From: Marinoscillum sp. 108
GTDB lineage: Bacteria > Bacteroidota > Bacteroidia > Cytophagales > Cyclobacteriaceae
DNA: 64,000 nucleotides
Direction of reading: 5' to 3'
Assembly: GCF_902506655.1 (NCBI RefSeq)
Contig: NZ_LR734808.1
Coordinates: forward strand, 2,046,001-2,110,000
Part shown: one piece after another, positions 17,492 to 27,339 of the stretch
Layout: every line of letters begins with the position of its first letter
How positions within the stretch are numbered: position 1 is the stretch's first letter
Notes under the pieces: generated by a model
Seen by the model: only the letters and a program-made list of their open reading frames with translations
The model's database searches: none
What the model was told of the DNA's origin: nothing
Program-made: the position numbers and the translations under genes

Positions 17492-19648
17492 GTGAAATAT
17501 CTATTTAGCACTTTTTTGTTATTCGCACTTTTCATCCTTCCAGCATCAGCGGAAACAGGATATGAACTCTGGCTCAGGTACCATAAGATCCAAAATACCG
17601 AGCTCCTCAATGGCTATCTCGGCCAAATCAAGTCGTTTAGCGTAGTGGGTAGTTCGGCAACTCATGATGTGATCCGAAATGAGTTGAGTGCTGGCTTGAG
17701 TGGTCTGCTGGGTCAGCCATTCGAGCCATCCACCAGCAGCAAGGCTTCCTTGCTAGCTGGTCTATCCGATGAGCCGACTATCGCCCAATACTTATCTGAG
17801 TCAGAGTTGACACAGCTGGGTAAAGAAGGTTATCTGGTCAAGGCCATCTCACAAAAGGAGTCATCGCGATTTCTCATCACCGCCAAAGACCCGGTGGGCC
17901 TGCTCTATGGCACCTTTCATTTTCTGAAGCTCCTCCAAACCAACCAAAACCTGGCTTCCATTAATATTCTTGAAAACCCCAAAGTGGACATCAGAATCCT
18001 CAACCACTGGGACAATCTGGACAGAACTTCGGAGCGTGGGTATGCAGGATTTTCTATCTGGGACTGGCACAAACTTCCTGACTTTCTGGATCAACGATAC
18101 ATTGACTATGCGCGGGCGAATGCCTCCATTGGGCTCAATGCCACGGTGCTCACCAATGTGAATGCCAATGCATTGGTACTCACACCTGCTTATCTGGAGA
18201 AGGTGAAGGCATTGGCCGATCTTTTCAGGCCGTATGGAATCAAAGTCTACCTGACTGCTCGCTTCAGTGCCCCCATAGAGATTGGTGGGCTGGACACAGC
18301 AGATCCACTCAACTCAGACGTGACCAATTGGTGGGAGGAAAAGGTCAAAGAAATCTATGAGCATATTCCCGATTTTGGGGGCTTTCTGGTGAAAGCCAAC
18401 TCTGAGGGCCAACCGGGCCCTCAAAACTACGGTCGCTCGCATGCGGAAGGTGCCAATATGATGGCAGATGCATTGAAGCCTTTTGGTGGCGTGGTGATGT
18501 GGCGTGCTTTTGTGTACAGCAGTGAAGAGCCTGATGACCGGGCCAAACAAGCCTATTCAGAATTCAATCCTTTGGATGGCTCTTTCCGACCCAATGTTTT
18601 GGTACAGGTGAAAAATGGAGCGATTGATTTCCAACCACGAGAACCTTTTCACCCCCTTTTTGGCGCCATGCCCAAAACCCCCGTGATGATGGAGTTTCAA
18701 ATCACCCAGGAGTACCTGGGTCAGGCTACCCAACTGGTCTATCTGGCCCCTATGTGGAAGGAATGCCTCGATGCTGACACCTATGTCAACGGTCAGGGGT
18801 CAACGGTTTCTAAAGTGGTTGATGGTTCGCTACATGATTATAGTATCACCGGAATTGCCGGGGTTGCCAACACTGGGACTGACATCAACTGGACCGGTCA
18901 CCCTTTTGCGCAAGCCAACTGGTATGCCTTCGGACGCCTGGCGTGGAATCCGGATCAGACTGCCCAGCAGATCGCAGAAGATTGGATTCGAATGACGTTT
19001 AATAATCATCCAAAAACGATAGCTGCGCTAAGCGATATGATGATGAACTCCTGGGAAGCCTCCGTGAATTACATGACGCCACTGGGGCTGCATCACCTGA
19101 TGGGTACGGGACATCACTACGGTCCGGCACCCTGGGTCAGTAACCTGTCCAGAGCTGACTGGACACCAGTGTATTATCACAAGGCTGATGCCTTTGGGAT
19201 CGGGTTTGACCGATCGGAGAATGGTAGCAATGCGGTGAGCCAATACGCACCGGAAGTGGCCAAAATCTTTAATTCTAAAGACGAAATCCCGGAGAAATTC
19301 CTCCTATGGTTTCATCATGTGGGTTGGGATTTTGAAATGAACTCTGGTAGGACCCTTTGGAACGAGTTGGCCTTCCGCTATCAGGATGGGGTGAACACCG
19401 TCAGAAAAATGCAGGAACAGTGGCAATCCGTACAACCCAAAATTGACGATGAGCGCTTCAAAAGCGTTCAAATGTTACTCACCATACAAGAAAAGGAGGC
19501 CGTTTGGTGGAAGGACGCCTCACTGAGCTACTTCCAGACTTTCTCCAAGAGACCCATTCCTGATAAGGTAGAGCCTCCCAAAAGATCGCTGGAGTATTAT
19601 CAATCTTTGAAATTCCCTTTTGCGCCGGGTATACGTCCGAGCTGGTAA
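17492..19648 (+). CDS. GH67 alpha-glucuronidase (xylan side-chain removal)
   Basis: I prefer the GTG at 17492 because it begins directly with a signal peptide (FLLFALFILPASA then ETGYELWLRY); the GTG at 17441 adds 17 residues of odd sequence before it. GH67 blocks are continuous: the N-terminal beta domain, WDNLDRTSERGYAGFSIWDW, KANSEGQPGPQNYGRSHAEGAN, VMWRAFVY, DFQPREPFHPLFG and FQITQEYLG. The conserved Asp in AIDFQPREP and Glu in PREP correspond to the family's catalytic acids. It removes 4-O-methyl-glucuronate from the non-reducing end of xylo-oligosaccharides in the periplasm. The mannonate dehydratase 19 bases downstream handles the uronate branch. Length (718 residues) is normal. Confidence 0.94.
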   Translation: MKYLFSTFLLFALFILPASAETGYELWLRYHKIQNTELLNGYLGQIKSFSVVGSSATHDVIRNELSAGLSGLLGQPFEPSTSSKASLLAGLSDEPTIAQYLSESELTQLGKEGYLVKAISQKESSRFLITAKDPVGLLYGTFHFLKLLQTNQNLASINILENPKVDIRILNHWDNLDRTSERGYAGFSIWDWHKLPDFLDQRYIDYARANASIGLNATVLTNVNANALVLTPAYLEKVKALADLFRPYGIKVYLTARFSAPIEIGGLDTADPLNSDVTNWWEEKVKEIYEHIPDFGGFLVKANSEGQPGPQNYGRSHAEGANMMADALKPFGGVVMWRAFVYSSEEPDDRAKQAYSEFNPLDGSFRPNVLVQVKNGAIDFQPREPFHPLFGAMPKTPVMMEFQITQEYLGQATQLVYLAPMWKECLDADTYVNGQGSTVSKVVDGSLHDYSITGIAGVANTGTDINWTGHPFAQANWYAFGRLAWNPDQTAQQIAEDWIRMTFNNHPKTIAALSDMMMNSWEASVNYMTPLGLHHLMGTGHHYGPAPWVSNLSRADWTPVYYHKADAFGIGFDRSENGSNAVSQYAPEVAKIFNSKDEIPEKFLLWFHHVGWDFEMNSGRTLWNELAFRYQDGVNTVRKMQEQWQSVQPKIDDERFKSVQMLLTIQEKEAVWWKDASLSYFQTFSKRPIPDKVEPPKRSLEYYQSLKFPFAPGIRPSW

Positions 19649-19667
19649 AAGCTAAACTGAGACAACT

Positions 19668-20840
19668 ATGCATTTAATGGAACAAACCATGCGATGGTTC
19701 GGCCCCAAAGATCCGGTAAGTCTGGCGAACATCAGACAGGCAGGATGTACCGGGGTGGTCACCGCCTTGCATCAAATTCCGGTCGGGGATATATGGCCCG
19801 TGGAGGAGATAGAGATCAGAAAAAGGGAGATTGAGGCCGCCGGCATGACCTGGACAGTGATAGAAAGCCTGCCAGTGCATGAAGACATCAAAAAGCAAAG
19901 TGGGGACTACAAGCGATACATTGAAAATTACAAAGTCAGTCTTCGAAATGTTGCCACCTGCGGACTGAAGGTGGTCACCTACAATTTCATGCCCATACTC
20001 GATTGGGTGCGCACCAACCCATTTCATATCCTCCCCAATGGCTCCAGTGCCCTTCGATTTGAAAAAGCTGCTTTCATAGCCTTTGACTTATTTTTACTGA
20101 AAAGACCAAACGCCGAAAAAGACTATAACGAAGATGAAATACGATCGGCCGAACTGCGACTCAAGTCGATGGACGAAGCAGAAAAACAAGCACTCTATAA
20201 AAATCTACTCCTGAGTCTGCCGGGCAGTGAAGAAGCATTCACACCGAAGGCAGTGCTCTCAGCGCTCGAAACCTATGCACACATAGATACCCCTAAGCTC
20301 AAAGAGCACCTGTTTCATTTCCTAAGGGAGGTGGTGCCGGTAGCTGAAGAAGTAGGCCTGAAAATGGCCATTCATCCGGATGATCCGCCGTATTCCGTAT
20401 TGGGGCTACCCCGAATAGTCAGTACAGAGCAGGATGTCAGGGAGCTGATCAATAGTGCACCCTCACCGGCCAATGGACTGTGCTTTTGTACCGGATCTTT
20501 CGGTGCACGAGCGGATAATGACCTGGTAGGGATGCTTCAACGTCTGGGTGAGCATGTCCATTTTTTGCATTTGAGAAATACCAAAAGGGATGCTGAGGGC
20601 AACTTTGAAGAGGCCAACCACCTGGACGGTGATACGGATATGGTGGCCGTGGTGAAAGAGGTGGTTCACCTGATGAACCGCCGACAGATTAGTCTGCCTA
20701 TGAGGCCCGATCACGGGCATCAGATGCTGGATGACCTGAAGAAAACCACTTATCCTGGCTACTCAGCCATCGGCCGCCTGAAAGGTCTGGCAGAGCTGAG
20801 AGGTGTGGAGCGGGCGGTGGTGTATGGGGTTACAACCTAG
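19668..20840 (+). CDS. uxuA: Mannonate dehydratase (UxuA), copy 1
   Basis: A 390-residue cytoplasmic enzyme converting D-mannonate to 2-keto-3-deoxy-D-gluconate. Conserved blocks are [36 protein letters not shown], the metal-binding [21 protein letters not shown] and [12 protein letters not shown]. It forms a two-gene unit with GH67, so glucuronate freed from xylan is processed next to its release. No uronate isomerase lies in the window. The second copy at 34303-35496 is clearly paralogous by eye but is in another operon with a mannonate oxidoreductase. Confidence 0.96.
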   Translation: MHLMEQTMRWFGPKDPVSLANIRQAGCTGVVTALHQIPVGDIWPVEEIEIRKREIEAAGMTWTVIESLPVHEDIKKQSGDYKRYIENYKVSLRNVATCGLKVVTYNFMPILDWVRTNPFHILPNGSSALRFEKAAFIAFDLFLLKRPNAEKDYNEDEIRSAELRLKSMDEAEKQALYKNLLLSLPGSEEAFTPKAVLSALETYAHIDTPKLKEHLFHFLREVVPVAEEVGLKMAIHPDDPPYSVLGLPRIVSTEQDVRELINSAPSPANGLCFCTGSFGARADNDLVGMLQRLGEHVHFLHLRNTKRDAEGNFEEANHLDGDTDMVAVVKEVVHLMNRRQISLPMRPDHGHQMLDDLKKTTYPGYSAIGRLKGLAELRGVERAVVYGVTT

Positions 20841-20909
20841 CGACTTACTTTAGGCATAATCGCACATCGCTAACTTATGCCGGAGGGGTTTCGGACTTGC
20901 GAAGAGACC

Positions 20910-21206
20910 TTAAATCGGTTTTCTTGTAGGGTTTTGTCGATTATCAAACAAGGTAATCAGTTCTATTTTGTCTTTCTTAATTTGATAATAAAGGCTGGTT
21001 TGTTTACCAATTACACACCTTCTCACTTGTTTCTTCTTACCTGATGCAGGGTAGATTTCTGGTCTTTCGGCGATGAGTTCAATAATTGATTGCAAACGGT
21101 CATTAAACTTTCTGACTGTCTTTTCTCCCCATTTGTCTTGCAGGTAATCCAGTAAGTTTAGAAAGTCTTTTTTAGATCGAGGTGACCATTCGATTGGTTT
21201 ACTCAT
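20910..21206 (-). CDS. ParE/RelE-superfamily toxin
   Basis: A 98-residue basic protein of the RelE/ParE fold: IEWSPRSKKDFLNLLDYL, the RPEIYPASGKKKQVRRCVI strand, YYQIKKDKIELITLFDNRQNP at the end. These match ParE-like toxins, which either poison gyrase or cut mRNA; the family cannot be refined by eye. Its start overlaps the end of the antitoxin gene by four bases, the usual translational coupling. The pair lies between the xylan island and the giant surface protein. Confidence 0.85.
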   Translation of the reverse strand: MSKPIEWSPRSKKDFLNLLDYLQDKWGEKTVRKFNDRLQSIIELIAERPEIYPASGKKKQVRRCVIGKQTSLYYQIKKDKIELITLFDNRQNPTRKPI

Positions 21207-21436
21207 AGGTTGTACTTCTCTCGAACCTCCTTCATTACCTGCTCATGTGGGATACCTTCCCCACGATCAAGTTGAGCCAGACCTTCATCAATCGCGGCTC
21301 GTTCATCTTCGCTCATCTCATCCCACCAATCAACTTCTTTAGATTTCTTTAAAGAAATGAACTCCTTGAGGGTTTTGGGGTCATTCAGTCCCGCTAACCA
21401 TTCCAGTAAACTTAATTTCTCAGCTTGTAAATCCAT
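21203..21436 (-). CDS. Antitoxin of the ParE-type pair
   Basis: A 77-residue acidic protein immediately upstream of the ParE-like toxin and overlapping it by four bases. The C-terminal half (MSEDERAAIDEGLAQLDRGEGIPHEQV) has the pattern of small antitoxins with a helix that covers the toxin: the DRGEGIPHEQVMKEVREKY ending is shared by many ParE partners. The N-terminus has no clear ribbon-helix-helix. The assignment rests on size, charge, order and overlap. Confidence 0.8.
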   Translation of the reverse strand: MDLQAEKLSLLEWLAGLNDPKTLKEFISLKKSKEVDWWDEMSEDERAAIDEGLAQLDRGEGIPHEQVMKEVREKYNL

Positions 21437-21820
21437 GATTCACCTCTTTTTCACAAAATAACGATTTATTCGCATGATTTGATTCTTTAAAGTGGATGAT
21501 ATTTCTTGAATCCCTCTTTCAGGCCTTCCATCTCCTTTTCTAGATAGCTTTCTGCTGTGGGTCTCTTCAATTTGATAGTGAACCTGATATGAAAACTTGT
21601 TCACTAATGCATTCCGAACATTCTAATAACCGGTCTGGTAGTGCAATGGGTTTTTCTCGACATAAGCCATTCACAGTCGAGCTTCCGGAAGAAGTTTAAC
21701 CTTATACTCAACGATCCTGTAGTTCTGTCAGCCCTTGTATAAGAGCAACTTTTATCGATTGAATATCCATTCTGATCCTTGATGTTGTGCCTTAAAGTTA
21801 TCAATTCCTTTGTCAGATAA
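21437..21820. other. Gene-free accessory stretch
   Basis: No convincing gene. A short minus-strand frame running down to about 21492 (ending EGLKEGFKKYHPL) has no start and may be a remnant. A 73-codon frame at 21604-21825 lacks any family signal or sensible composition. The stretch probably contains the promoter for the antitoxin-toxin pair near 21437-21480 and decayed sequence beyond. Confidence 0.4.
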
Positions 21821-21823
21821 ACC

Positions 21824-21854
21824 AAAAAAAACCGGCTCCCTTTGGAAGCCGGTT
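21824..21854 (-). terminator. Rho-independent terminator of the giant T9SS gene
   Basis: On the minus strand an AACCGGCT / AGCCGGTT stem with a short loop is followed directly by a run of T (the A-run at 21824-21831 on the plus strand). It lies 40 bases past the stop of the 21894-26435 gene. The stem is GC-rich and perfect over eight pairs. Confidence 0.85.
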
Positions 21855-21893
21855 GCTAATTAGTGGATGATCTGATCATCCGAATTAGCTGCC

Positions 21894-24800
21894 TTAGTTT
21901 TTCTTAATCAATCGATAGACTGTGTGATCATCTCCCAAAATCCTGATAAAATAGGTACCATCACTAAGCTGAGAAACATCCGTCACCAAATTAGTAGAAG
22001 TCCGCATTTGCAGCTGACCAGCCAGGTCATAAACCTCTACCACCTGTTTCTCACTACTGCGTACTTCAAAAGACTGCTGTGTCGGGTTGGGGAAAATGCG
22101 CACCTCAGTGTTTGTTAGTCCAAGTACCTGACCTATAACCAATGTCGCCGTGGCGCTCCCTTCGTAATTCACTTCGTCAATCACGACCGACACTTCATAC
22201 TCACCGATCGCTGATGGTGCGGCAGAAGCTCCATCATATGTCACCACATAATTGAGCCCGGCAGGGTCTGTAGTAATGGTGGGCTCCTTCGCAGTGCCAT
22301 CCACCAGATGTGCCAAATCTGAAATCTCTACCGTAGCCTGAGCCTTGAGGATGGTGAGTGTACCTTCCACATGAGTGATGGTATAATTGGCAGCAGCTCC
22401 TGCAGTTAATGAGATGGGATAGGTGCCCACGTCCGAAGAATTGGTAGCCGTGGTACTGGCCACCGGCTCAGTAGTCAACACTGAAGCATCTTCCCCATTC
22501 ACAAACCCAGCGTAGGAAATCGTAAGGTCAGGCAATGCTGTCCCGTAAGCCACTGATTGGTTATCGGCAGTAGCAGTAAGCGCTGCTGGGCTGATACTGA
22601 AGGTAATTTCTGCCGAAGCATTCAAGAAATCATCATTACCGGCCTGCGTCACCTCAATCACCGCATCTCCCACTCCTATGATACTCACAGTAGCACCTGA
22701 AACTGTCACCGGCCCACTAATGACGGCATAAGAAACATCAAGCCCTGATGAAGCCGATGCACTGAGTGCAAAGTCGGCCTCACCATAGACTCTATCATCC
22801 ACAGCGGTGACTGTGATGGTTTGTGCTTGTTTGTACGGGTTGACCGTCACAATGGCGGTCGCCGAAGCACTATTGCCATTTCCATCCACTGCAGTCAGTG
22901 TTACTGTGTTCTCACCCAAATGTGATGCATCAAAAGTGCTGATGTCCAACGTCAACGTAATCTCCGAACACTCATCTGAAGAGCCATTATCAATGTCTGC
23001 TGCGGTAATGGATGCCGTATTATCTTCTCCAAGTCTGACCGAAATATCCTTCACCACCACCTCCGGTGGAGTGATGTCTTCAACTGTGATTGTCACTTCA
23101 GTGGTCATTTGTAACTCACAGGTTGTGCATTCCAAACCAGCCACTTCGGATATCCAATCTGTAGTGGCATCCATATTCATGAGTGCTCCATTAATCGCCG
23201 AAGGAGATAAGTCGGTTACCACAGTTCCCTCTCCTTCGTTTAGGTCAAAAAAGCCGACTGAAGTCTCCGGATTTTTCAATCCACAAACATCACTTTGCAA
23301 GGCAATGGTATCTTCATCCAACGCCGTGTTCCAGAAAGCCACTTCATCGATCTGTCCTCTGAAATATTCACTATTCAGTGCGCCAATGGTCAGGTACTGG
23401 GAATTGAACAGACTGGAGCCCACACCATTCAGCGCAGAACTCTCAAGCGCACCATCCACATAAATTTTCCACGCCCCAGTGGTTAGATCAATGGTGCCCG
23501 TCACATAGTGCCACGCATCGTCATTCACGGCTGTGGTGGAAGCTCCCGTGCTCTTATACCCACCGGACGCATCTCGACCATCCAAAACCACATTTCCATT
23601 GGCATTGATATACATCAGAAAGCCTCTATACCCATCATACTTACCCACCAGGTAGTTGGTAGATCCGGAATGATCAGTCTTCACCCACATGCCAATGGTC
23701 ATGGCTGTGATCATATCTCTGGCATTCGTGCCTGCATTTATGTAGCCACCCATTCCATCAAAATCCAACCCCGAGCCCGCATCTCCGGCATTCATTCCGA
23801 TCACATTGAAAGTAGTCGTTTGACTAAGTACTCCGGTAGCAAAATTTAAAGCTTCGCCAGATCCAGCCACCGGGCCATCCACGATGCTGTTGTCGGCACT
23901 GTTCCTAAGGTAGTATTCAACTCCCTCTACCGAGCTACCAATACCAATGGTCGTCCCTTCTGTATCGCCCGGACAAAGTCCTGAAACCGAACTGGTTACT
24001 GTTTCATCGGCAATCAGGGAGGTAATGGTGACGGTGGCCTCTGCACTTGCACTGTTTCCTGCTTCGTCAGTGACAGTAAGCGTAACCGTATTTGGGCCCA
24101 GATCAGCACATGAAAAACTCGTCTTATCAAGGCTGTAGATGAGGGTAGAAGTCGCGGAGCAATTGTCCGAAGATCCATTGTCGATGAGGTCAGCTGAGAT
24201 AGATAGGATTCCTGTACTACCCACCTGTGCTTCGATATCCTGAACCTGCACGGTCGGTGCTACATCGTCACCCACGGTGATCTGGGTACTCATGATTTTA
24301 TAACAATCAAAGGCACATGACACAGCCGCGTCATCCGTCTGCGTGCCTCCGTTTTTGAGCTGTGCTGGCGTACTGCTCACCAGATCGGTGAAGATGGTGC
24401 CACTGACAGACTCCAAATCATAATACAACACCAAATTATCCTCTGAGCCTGAGATACATCGGCCCATATCATCGGAAATGGATCTGGCAGTACGTGCTGT
24501 GTCATACACCCGGATATCATCCATCAACCCATCAAACGACTGGTAGCCTGGAAAACCAGAGTTATTCAGGTACCCAAAAGTTAACTCACTGCCGGCACTT
24601 TTTACCGGAGGTAAAATAGTGCCACTTCCAGCTTCTACACCGTTGACCAATAACCTCACCGTAGTTCCATCAAAGGTCACTGACAGATGAGCGTATTCGC
24701 CAGAAGGCAAGGGGTTTGTACTGGTTCCAAATGTGGAGAGTGTGCCCCCATTACCTCGATTATGAACAACCGTAAACACACCGCTCTGAGTGCTTTGATA

Positions 24801-26435
24801 AACCTCTATGTCACTGCCGGTGGTTCCACCAGCATAGAAAATGGTATTATAAGAATTGGAAATACCACCGAGGCTTTCTTTGACCCAGGCTGAAAAAGTG
24901 TAACCGGCAGAATAGTCGAAAGAACCGGGAGTGGCTACCGCCAGGTAGTCAGCTGATGAAGGCAAAGACAATGCTTTTCCAGAGGAAGGCACTTCAGCAT
25001 AGACCTGGAAAGTGGTGTTTTCACTCACTGCTCCGGTACTAAAAGAAAGACCACTTCCGGTTCCGTCCAGTGGCCCGTCAATCACGCTGCTATCCGCACT
25101 ATTGCGCAAGGAATATTTCACTCCAACCATTGATCCATCCGTATTGATGGTAGTTCCGGCGTTTTCGTTCGATCCATCAAAGCAAACTGTGGTACTGGTA
25201 GCAGAAACTTCAACCTCAGGAATATAAGAATTTACCATGACCGTAAAGGTCGCCTGATCGGTTCGTCCGCCCCCATCAAAAACATCCAGCACTACCGTAT
25301 TCAATCCCTGATCGGAGCAGGTAAAGATGGTTTTAGACAATTGCATAGAAGTAATGCCGCAATTATCTGAGGATCCATTGTCCACCATATCCGCAGTAAT
25401 GACGGCCATACCTGTATTTTCATCGATGGTAACATTGATATCATTGGCAAGGGCCGCAGGTCCGTACTCATCTATGATCTCCATGTAGCGGGTAGCTGAG
25501 GCCGTGCCCCCTTCATAAGTGGCTGTAACCGTCACTACCAGACCCCCTACATCCTCGCAACTAAAATCTGTTTTATCAAAGGTATAGGTGATCCCTTCGC
25601 ACTGTGTGGTACCCGAGCTTAATCCATTCTCTGTTGTCAAAGTAAACTGGCCAGACTCACTCAAAGAGATGGTACCAAAACCGATGGCCAAAGCCGGCTC
25701 CACGGTGATTACAGCGGTAGCAGTGGCCGTATTCCCAAAACCATCATCAGCCGTGAGGGTGACTGTATTTGCCCCCAGGTCATCACAGGTGAAGAGTGTT
25801 TTGTCAAGAGACAAATTTGTAATAGGTGCTTCACAGCTATTGATCGATCCATTGTCCACCTGACTTGCATTGACGATCACATTACCCGAAGCATCCAGTT
25901 TCACAGTAATGTCTTTGGCCATTGCGGTGGCAGAGCTGCTACTGGTGCAGGTACTTTGGTAATGCACATCATCGAGCAAGAAGCTGATATTGCTGGAGTT
26001 ATTTCCCCGGAAAGCAATATTCCCATTGAGCTGATTGCTACTAAAGTCAAAAGTGAAACTCTGAAAAGAAGGCTGACCATAATCAATGGCAAACACCTTG
26101 GTGAAAGTGGCCCCATCATAGATTCCCAGGTCCATGGTTAACCCACCGTAGGTTCGGGAGGTGCCATTTCGGGCCTTGAAGGTAAGTACTCCAGTGGCAT
26201 TGACGGTATTCGGAAGAACGAGCATTTCGCCCTGATAGGCAAAGCTTGCACGTCCAGCATCGAAATTAAAACTATTGGGATTGCCAACCGGCGTCCAGCA
26301 ATCTGGTGGTGTGGTACCACTCAAGTTTGCAAAATTTTCATTGACTACCCACACAGGAGTGGAGTCGGTACACTGAGCAAATCCTTCTAATGTGGAGATG
26401 AACAGGACAATAAGAGGCAGCAGTAATTTTTTCAT
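21894..26435 (-). CDS. Giant multidomain surface protein: HYR/cadherin-like repeats, two LamG-type domains, MBG domains, T9SS tail
   Basis: A 1513-residue protein with signal peptide (about residues 1-20) and a C-terminal T9SS sorting domain (IFPNPTQQSFEV, VVEVYDLAGQLQ, DGTYFIRIL). After an N-terminal jelly-roll-like domain (to about residue 165) come at least four HYR-like units sharing the pattern DITVxLD...DNGSSDxC...LSLDKTxFxCxDLGxNTVTLT. Two LamG/concanavalin-like domains interrupt them (about 480-660 and 900-1080), each introduced by a module with ANT- or NSADSSVIDGP-like sequence. Two MBG-type domains (about 1230-1430, ATADNQSVAYGTALP) precede the tail. The architecture suggests an adhesin or glycan-binding surface protein; no catalytic motif was found. 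It lies downstream of a histidine kinase/LytTR pair on the same strand. Confidence 0.85.
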   Translation of the reverse strand: MKKLLLPLIVLFISTLEGFAQCTDSTPVWVVNENFANLSGTTPPDCWTPVGNPNSFNFDAGRASFAYQGEMLVLPNTVNATGVLTFKARNGTSRTYGGLTMDLGIYDGATFTKVFAIDYGQPSFQSFTFDFSSNQLNGNIAFRGNNSSNISFLLDDVHYQSTCTSSSSATAMAKDITVKLDASGNVIVNASQVDNGSINSCEAPITNLSLDKTLFTCDDLGANTVTLTADDGFGNTATATAVITVEPALAIGFGTISLSESGQFTLTTENGLSSGTTQCEGITYTFDKTDFSCEDVGGLVVTVTATYEGGTASATRYMEIIDEYGPAALANDINVTIDENTGMAVITADMVDNGSSDNCGITSMQLSKTIFTCSDQGLNTVVLDVFDGGGRTDQATFTVMVNSYIPEVEVSATSTTVCFDGSNENAGTTINTDGSMVGVKYSLRNSADSSVIDGPLDGTGSGLSFSTGAVSENTTFQVYAEVPSSGKALSLPSSADYLAVATPGSFDYSAGYTFSAWVKESLGGISNSYNTIFYAGGTTGSDIEVYQSTQSGVFTVVHNRGNGGTLSTFGTSTNPLPSGEYAHLSVTFDGTTVRLLVNGVEAGSGTILPPVKSAGSELTFGYLNNSGFPGYQSFDGLMDDIRVYDTARTARSISDDMGRCISGSEDNLVLYYDLESVSGTIFTDLVSSTPAQLKNGGTQTDDAAVSCAFDCYKIMSTQITVGDDVAPTVQVQDIEAQVGSTGILSISADLIDNGSSDNCSATSTLIYSLDKTSFSCADLGPNTVTLTVTDEAGNSASAEATVTITSLIADETVTSSVSGLCPGDTEGTTIGIGSSVEGVEYYLRNSADNSIVDGPVAGSGEALNFATGVLSQTTTFNVIGMNAGDAGSGLDFDGMGGYINAGTNARDMITAMTIGMWVKTDHSGSTNYLVGKYDGYRGFLMYINANGNVVLDGRDASGGYKSTGASTTAVNDDAWHYVTGTIDLTTGAWKIYVDGALESSALNGVGSSLFNSQYLTIGALNSEYFRGQIDEVAFWNTALDEDTIALQSDVCGLKNPETSVGFFDLNEGEGTVVTDLSPSAINGALMNMDATTDWISEVAGLECTTCELQMTTEVTITVEDITPPEVVVKDISVRLGEDNTASITAADIDNGSSDECSEITLTLDISTFDASHLGENTVTLTAVDGNGNSASATAIVTVNPYKQAQTITVTAVDDRVYGEADFALSASASSGLDVSYAVISGPVTVSGATVSIIGVGDAVIEVTQAGNDDFLNASAEITFSISPAALTATADNQSVAYGTALPDLTISYAGFVNGEDASVLTTEPVASTTATNSSDVGTYPISLTAGAAANYTITHVEGTLTILKAQATVEISDLAHLVDGTAKEPTITTDPAGLNYVVTYDGASAAPSAIGEYEVSVVIDEVNYEGSATATLVIGQVLGLTNTEVRIFPNPTQQSFEVRSSEKQVVEVYDLAGQLQMRTSTNLVTDVSQLSDGTYFIRILGDDHTVYRLIKKN

Positions 26436-26535
26436 AGCATTTTGTTTTGTTGGGTGACTAAAACAAATATGCCTGTTAGCTAAATGGGATTTTTACGTCA
26501 GTTTCCGAATGGCGCTTATGAGTTTCCGAAAGGTT

Positions 26536-27282
26536 TTATCCCTGCATGACCTGAAAGAACTCGTCTTTCTTGTCTTTGGAAATTCCCACAAGCTTCTGAT
26601 TGTCCATGATGATATATCCTCCATCTTGGTTGACGTACTGTTTGATGTGCTTGAGGTTGATGACGAAAGATCGGTGCGGGCGATAAAACTCCCTGACGTC
26701 TTCAAGGATATCGGTAAAAAACTTCATGGGTTTGCTCACTAAAAGCTCTCCATCTCCTGTGGTAAACACCTTGGTGTACATTCGGTCTGCCTCCATCATG
26801 ATCACATCATCCAGCTCTACAAAAAGCACCCCATTGGAGACCGGAAGCCCGATTTTTCGGATATTGCTCACCTTGAGGGTATTTCGTAATTCTTCTAATC
26901 TTTCACTCACTTTTGACTGACCGATCTGCTGTATGGCCTTTTGTACGGCCGTCTCCAACTGGTCATGTCGAAGGGGCTTTAGGAGGTAGTCAATGGCATT
27001 GAGTTCGAAAGCTTTGATGGCGTATTCAGCGTAGGCTGTAGTGAAAATGACCTCAAAGTTGATTTGCTCAGGTGTGAAAAACTCCAGCAATTGGATGCCG
27101 GAATACGCTGGCATTTCAATGTCCAGAAACACTATGTCCGGCTGGAATTTATTGATCAGAGCAACACCTTTGGGTAGGTCTTCAGCGGTCTCTATGGCTG
27201 TAATCTGAGGACAGTTTTCCTCCAGCAGGAGCCTCAGGAGGCGTCTGGCTTTTTGCTCATCATCTATTATTACAGCCTTCAT
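26536..27282 (-). CDS. LytTR-family response regulator
   Basis: A 248-residue regulator. The receiver domain shows acidic IDDEQKAR, the phosphoryl-acceptor Asp in DIVFLDIEMP (about residue 54), and the conserved Lys in LLKPL. The C-terminal half is a LytTR DNA-binding domain (VLFVELDDVIMMEADRMYTKVF, FYRPHRSFVINLKHI). It lies 57 bases after the histidine kinase gene and is almost certainly its partner. Targets are unknown; the surface-protein gene 100 bases downstream is one candidate. Confidence 0.93.
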   Translation of the reverse strand: MKAVIIDDEQKARRLLRLLLEENCPQITAIETAEDLPKGVALINKFQPDIVFLDIEMPAYSGIQLLEFFTPEQINFEVIFTTAYAEYAIKAFELNAIDYLLKPLRHDQLETAVQKAIQQIGQSKVSERLEELRNTLKVSNIRKIGLPVSNGVLFVELDDVIMMEADRMYTKVFTTGDGELLVSKPMKFFTDILEDVREFYRPHRSFVINLKHIKQYVNQDGGYIIMDNQKLVGISKDKKDEFFQVMQG

Positions 27283-27339
27283 TTCTCAAATATAACCTTG
27301 TGGACATGGGCTTTTAGTGTCAACTTCCAAAATACAGCT

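Noticed and set aside
21604-21825. A 73-codon minus-strand frame next to the terminator
   Set aside because: No recognisable domain or signal peptide and it runs into the terminator-adjacent region.
22807-23463. A 218-codon plus-strand frame inside the giant T9SS gene
   Set aside because: Antisense shadow of the repetitive HYR and LamG region; Ser/Val/Thr-rich composition mirrors the sense strand.
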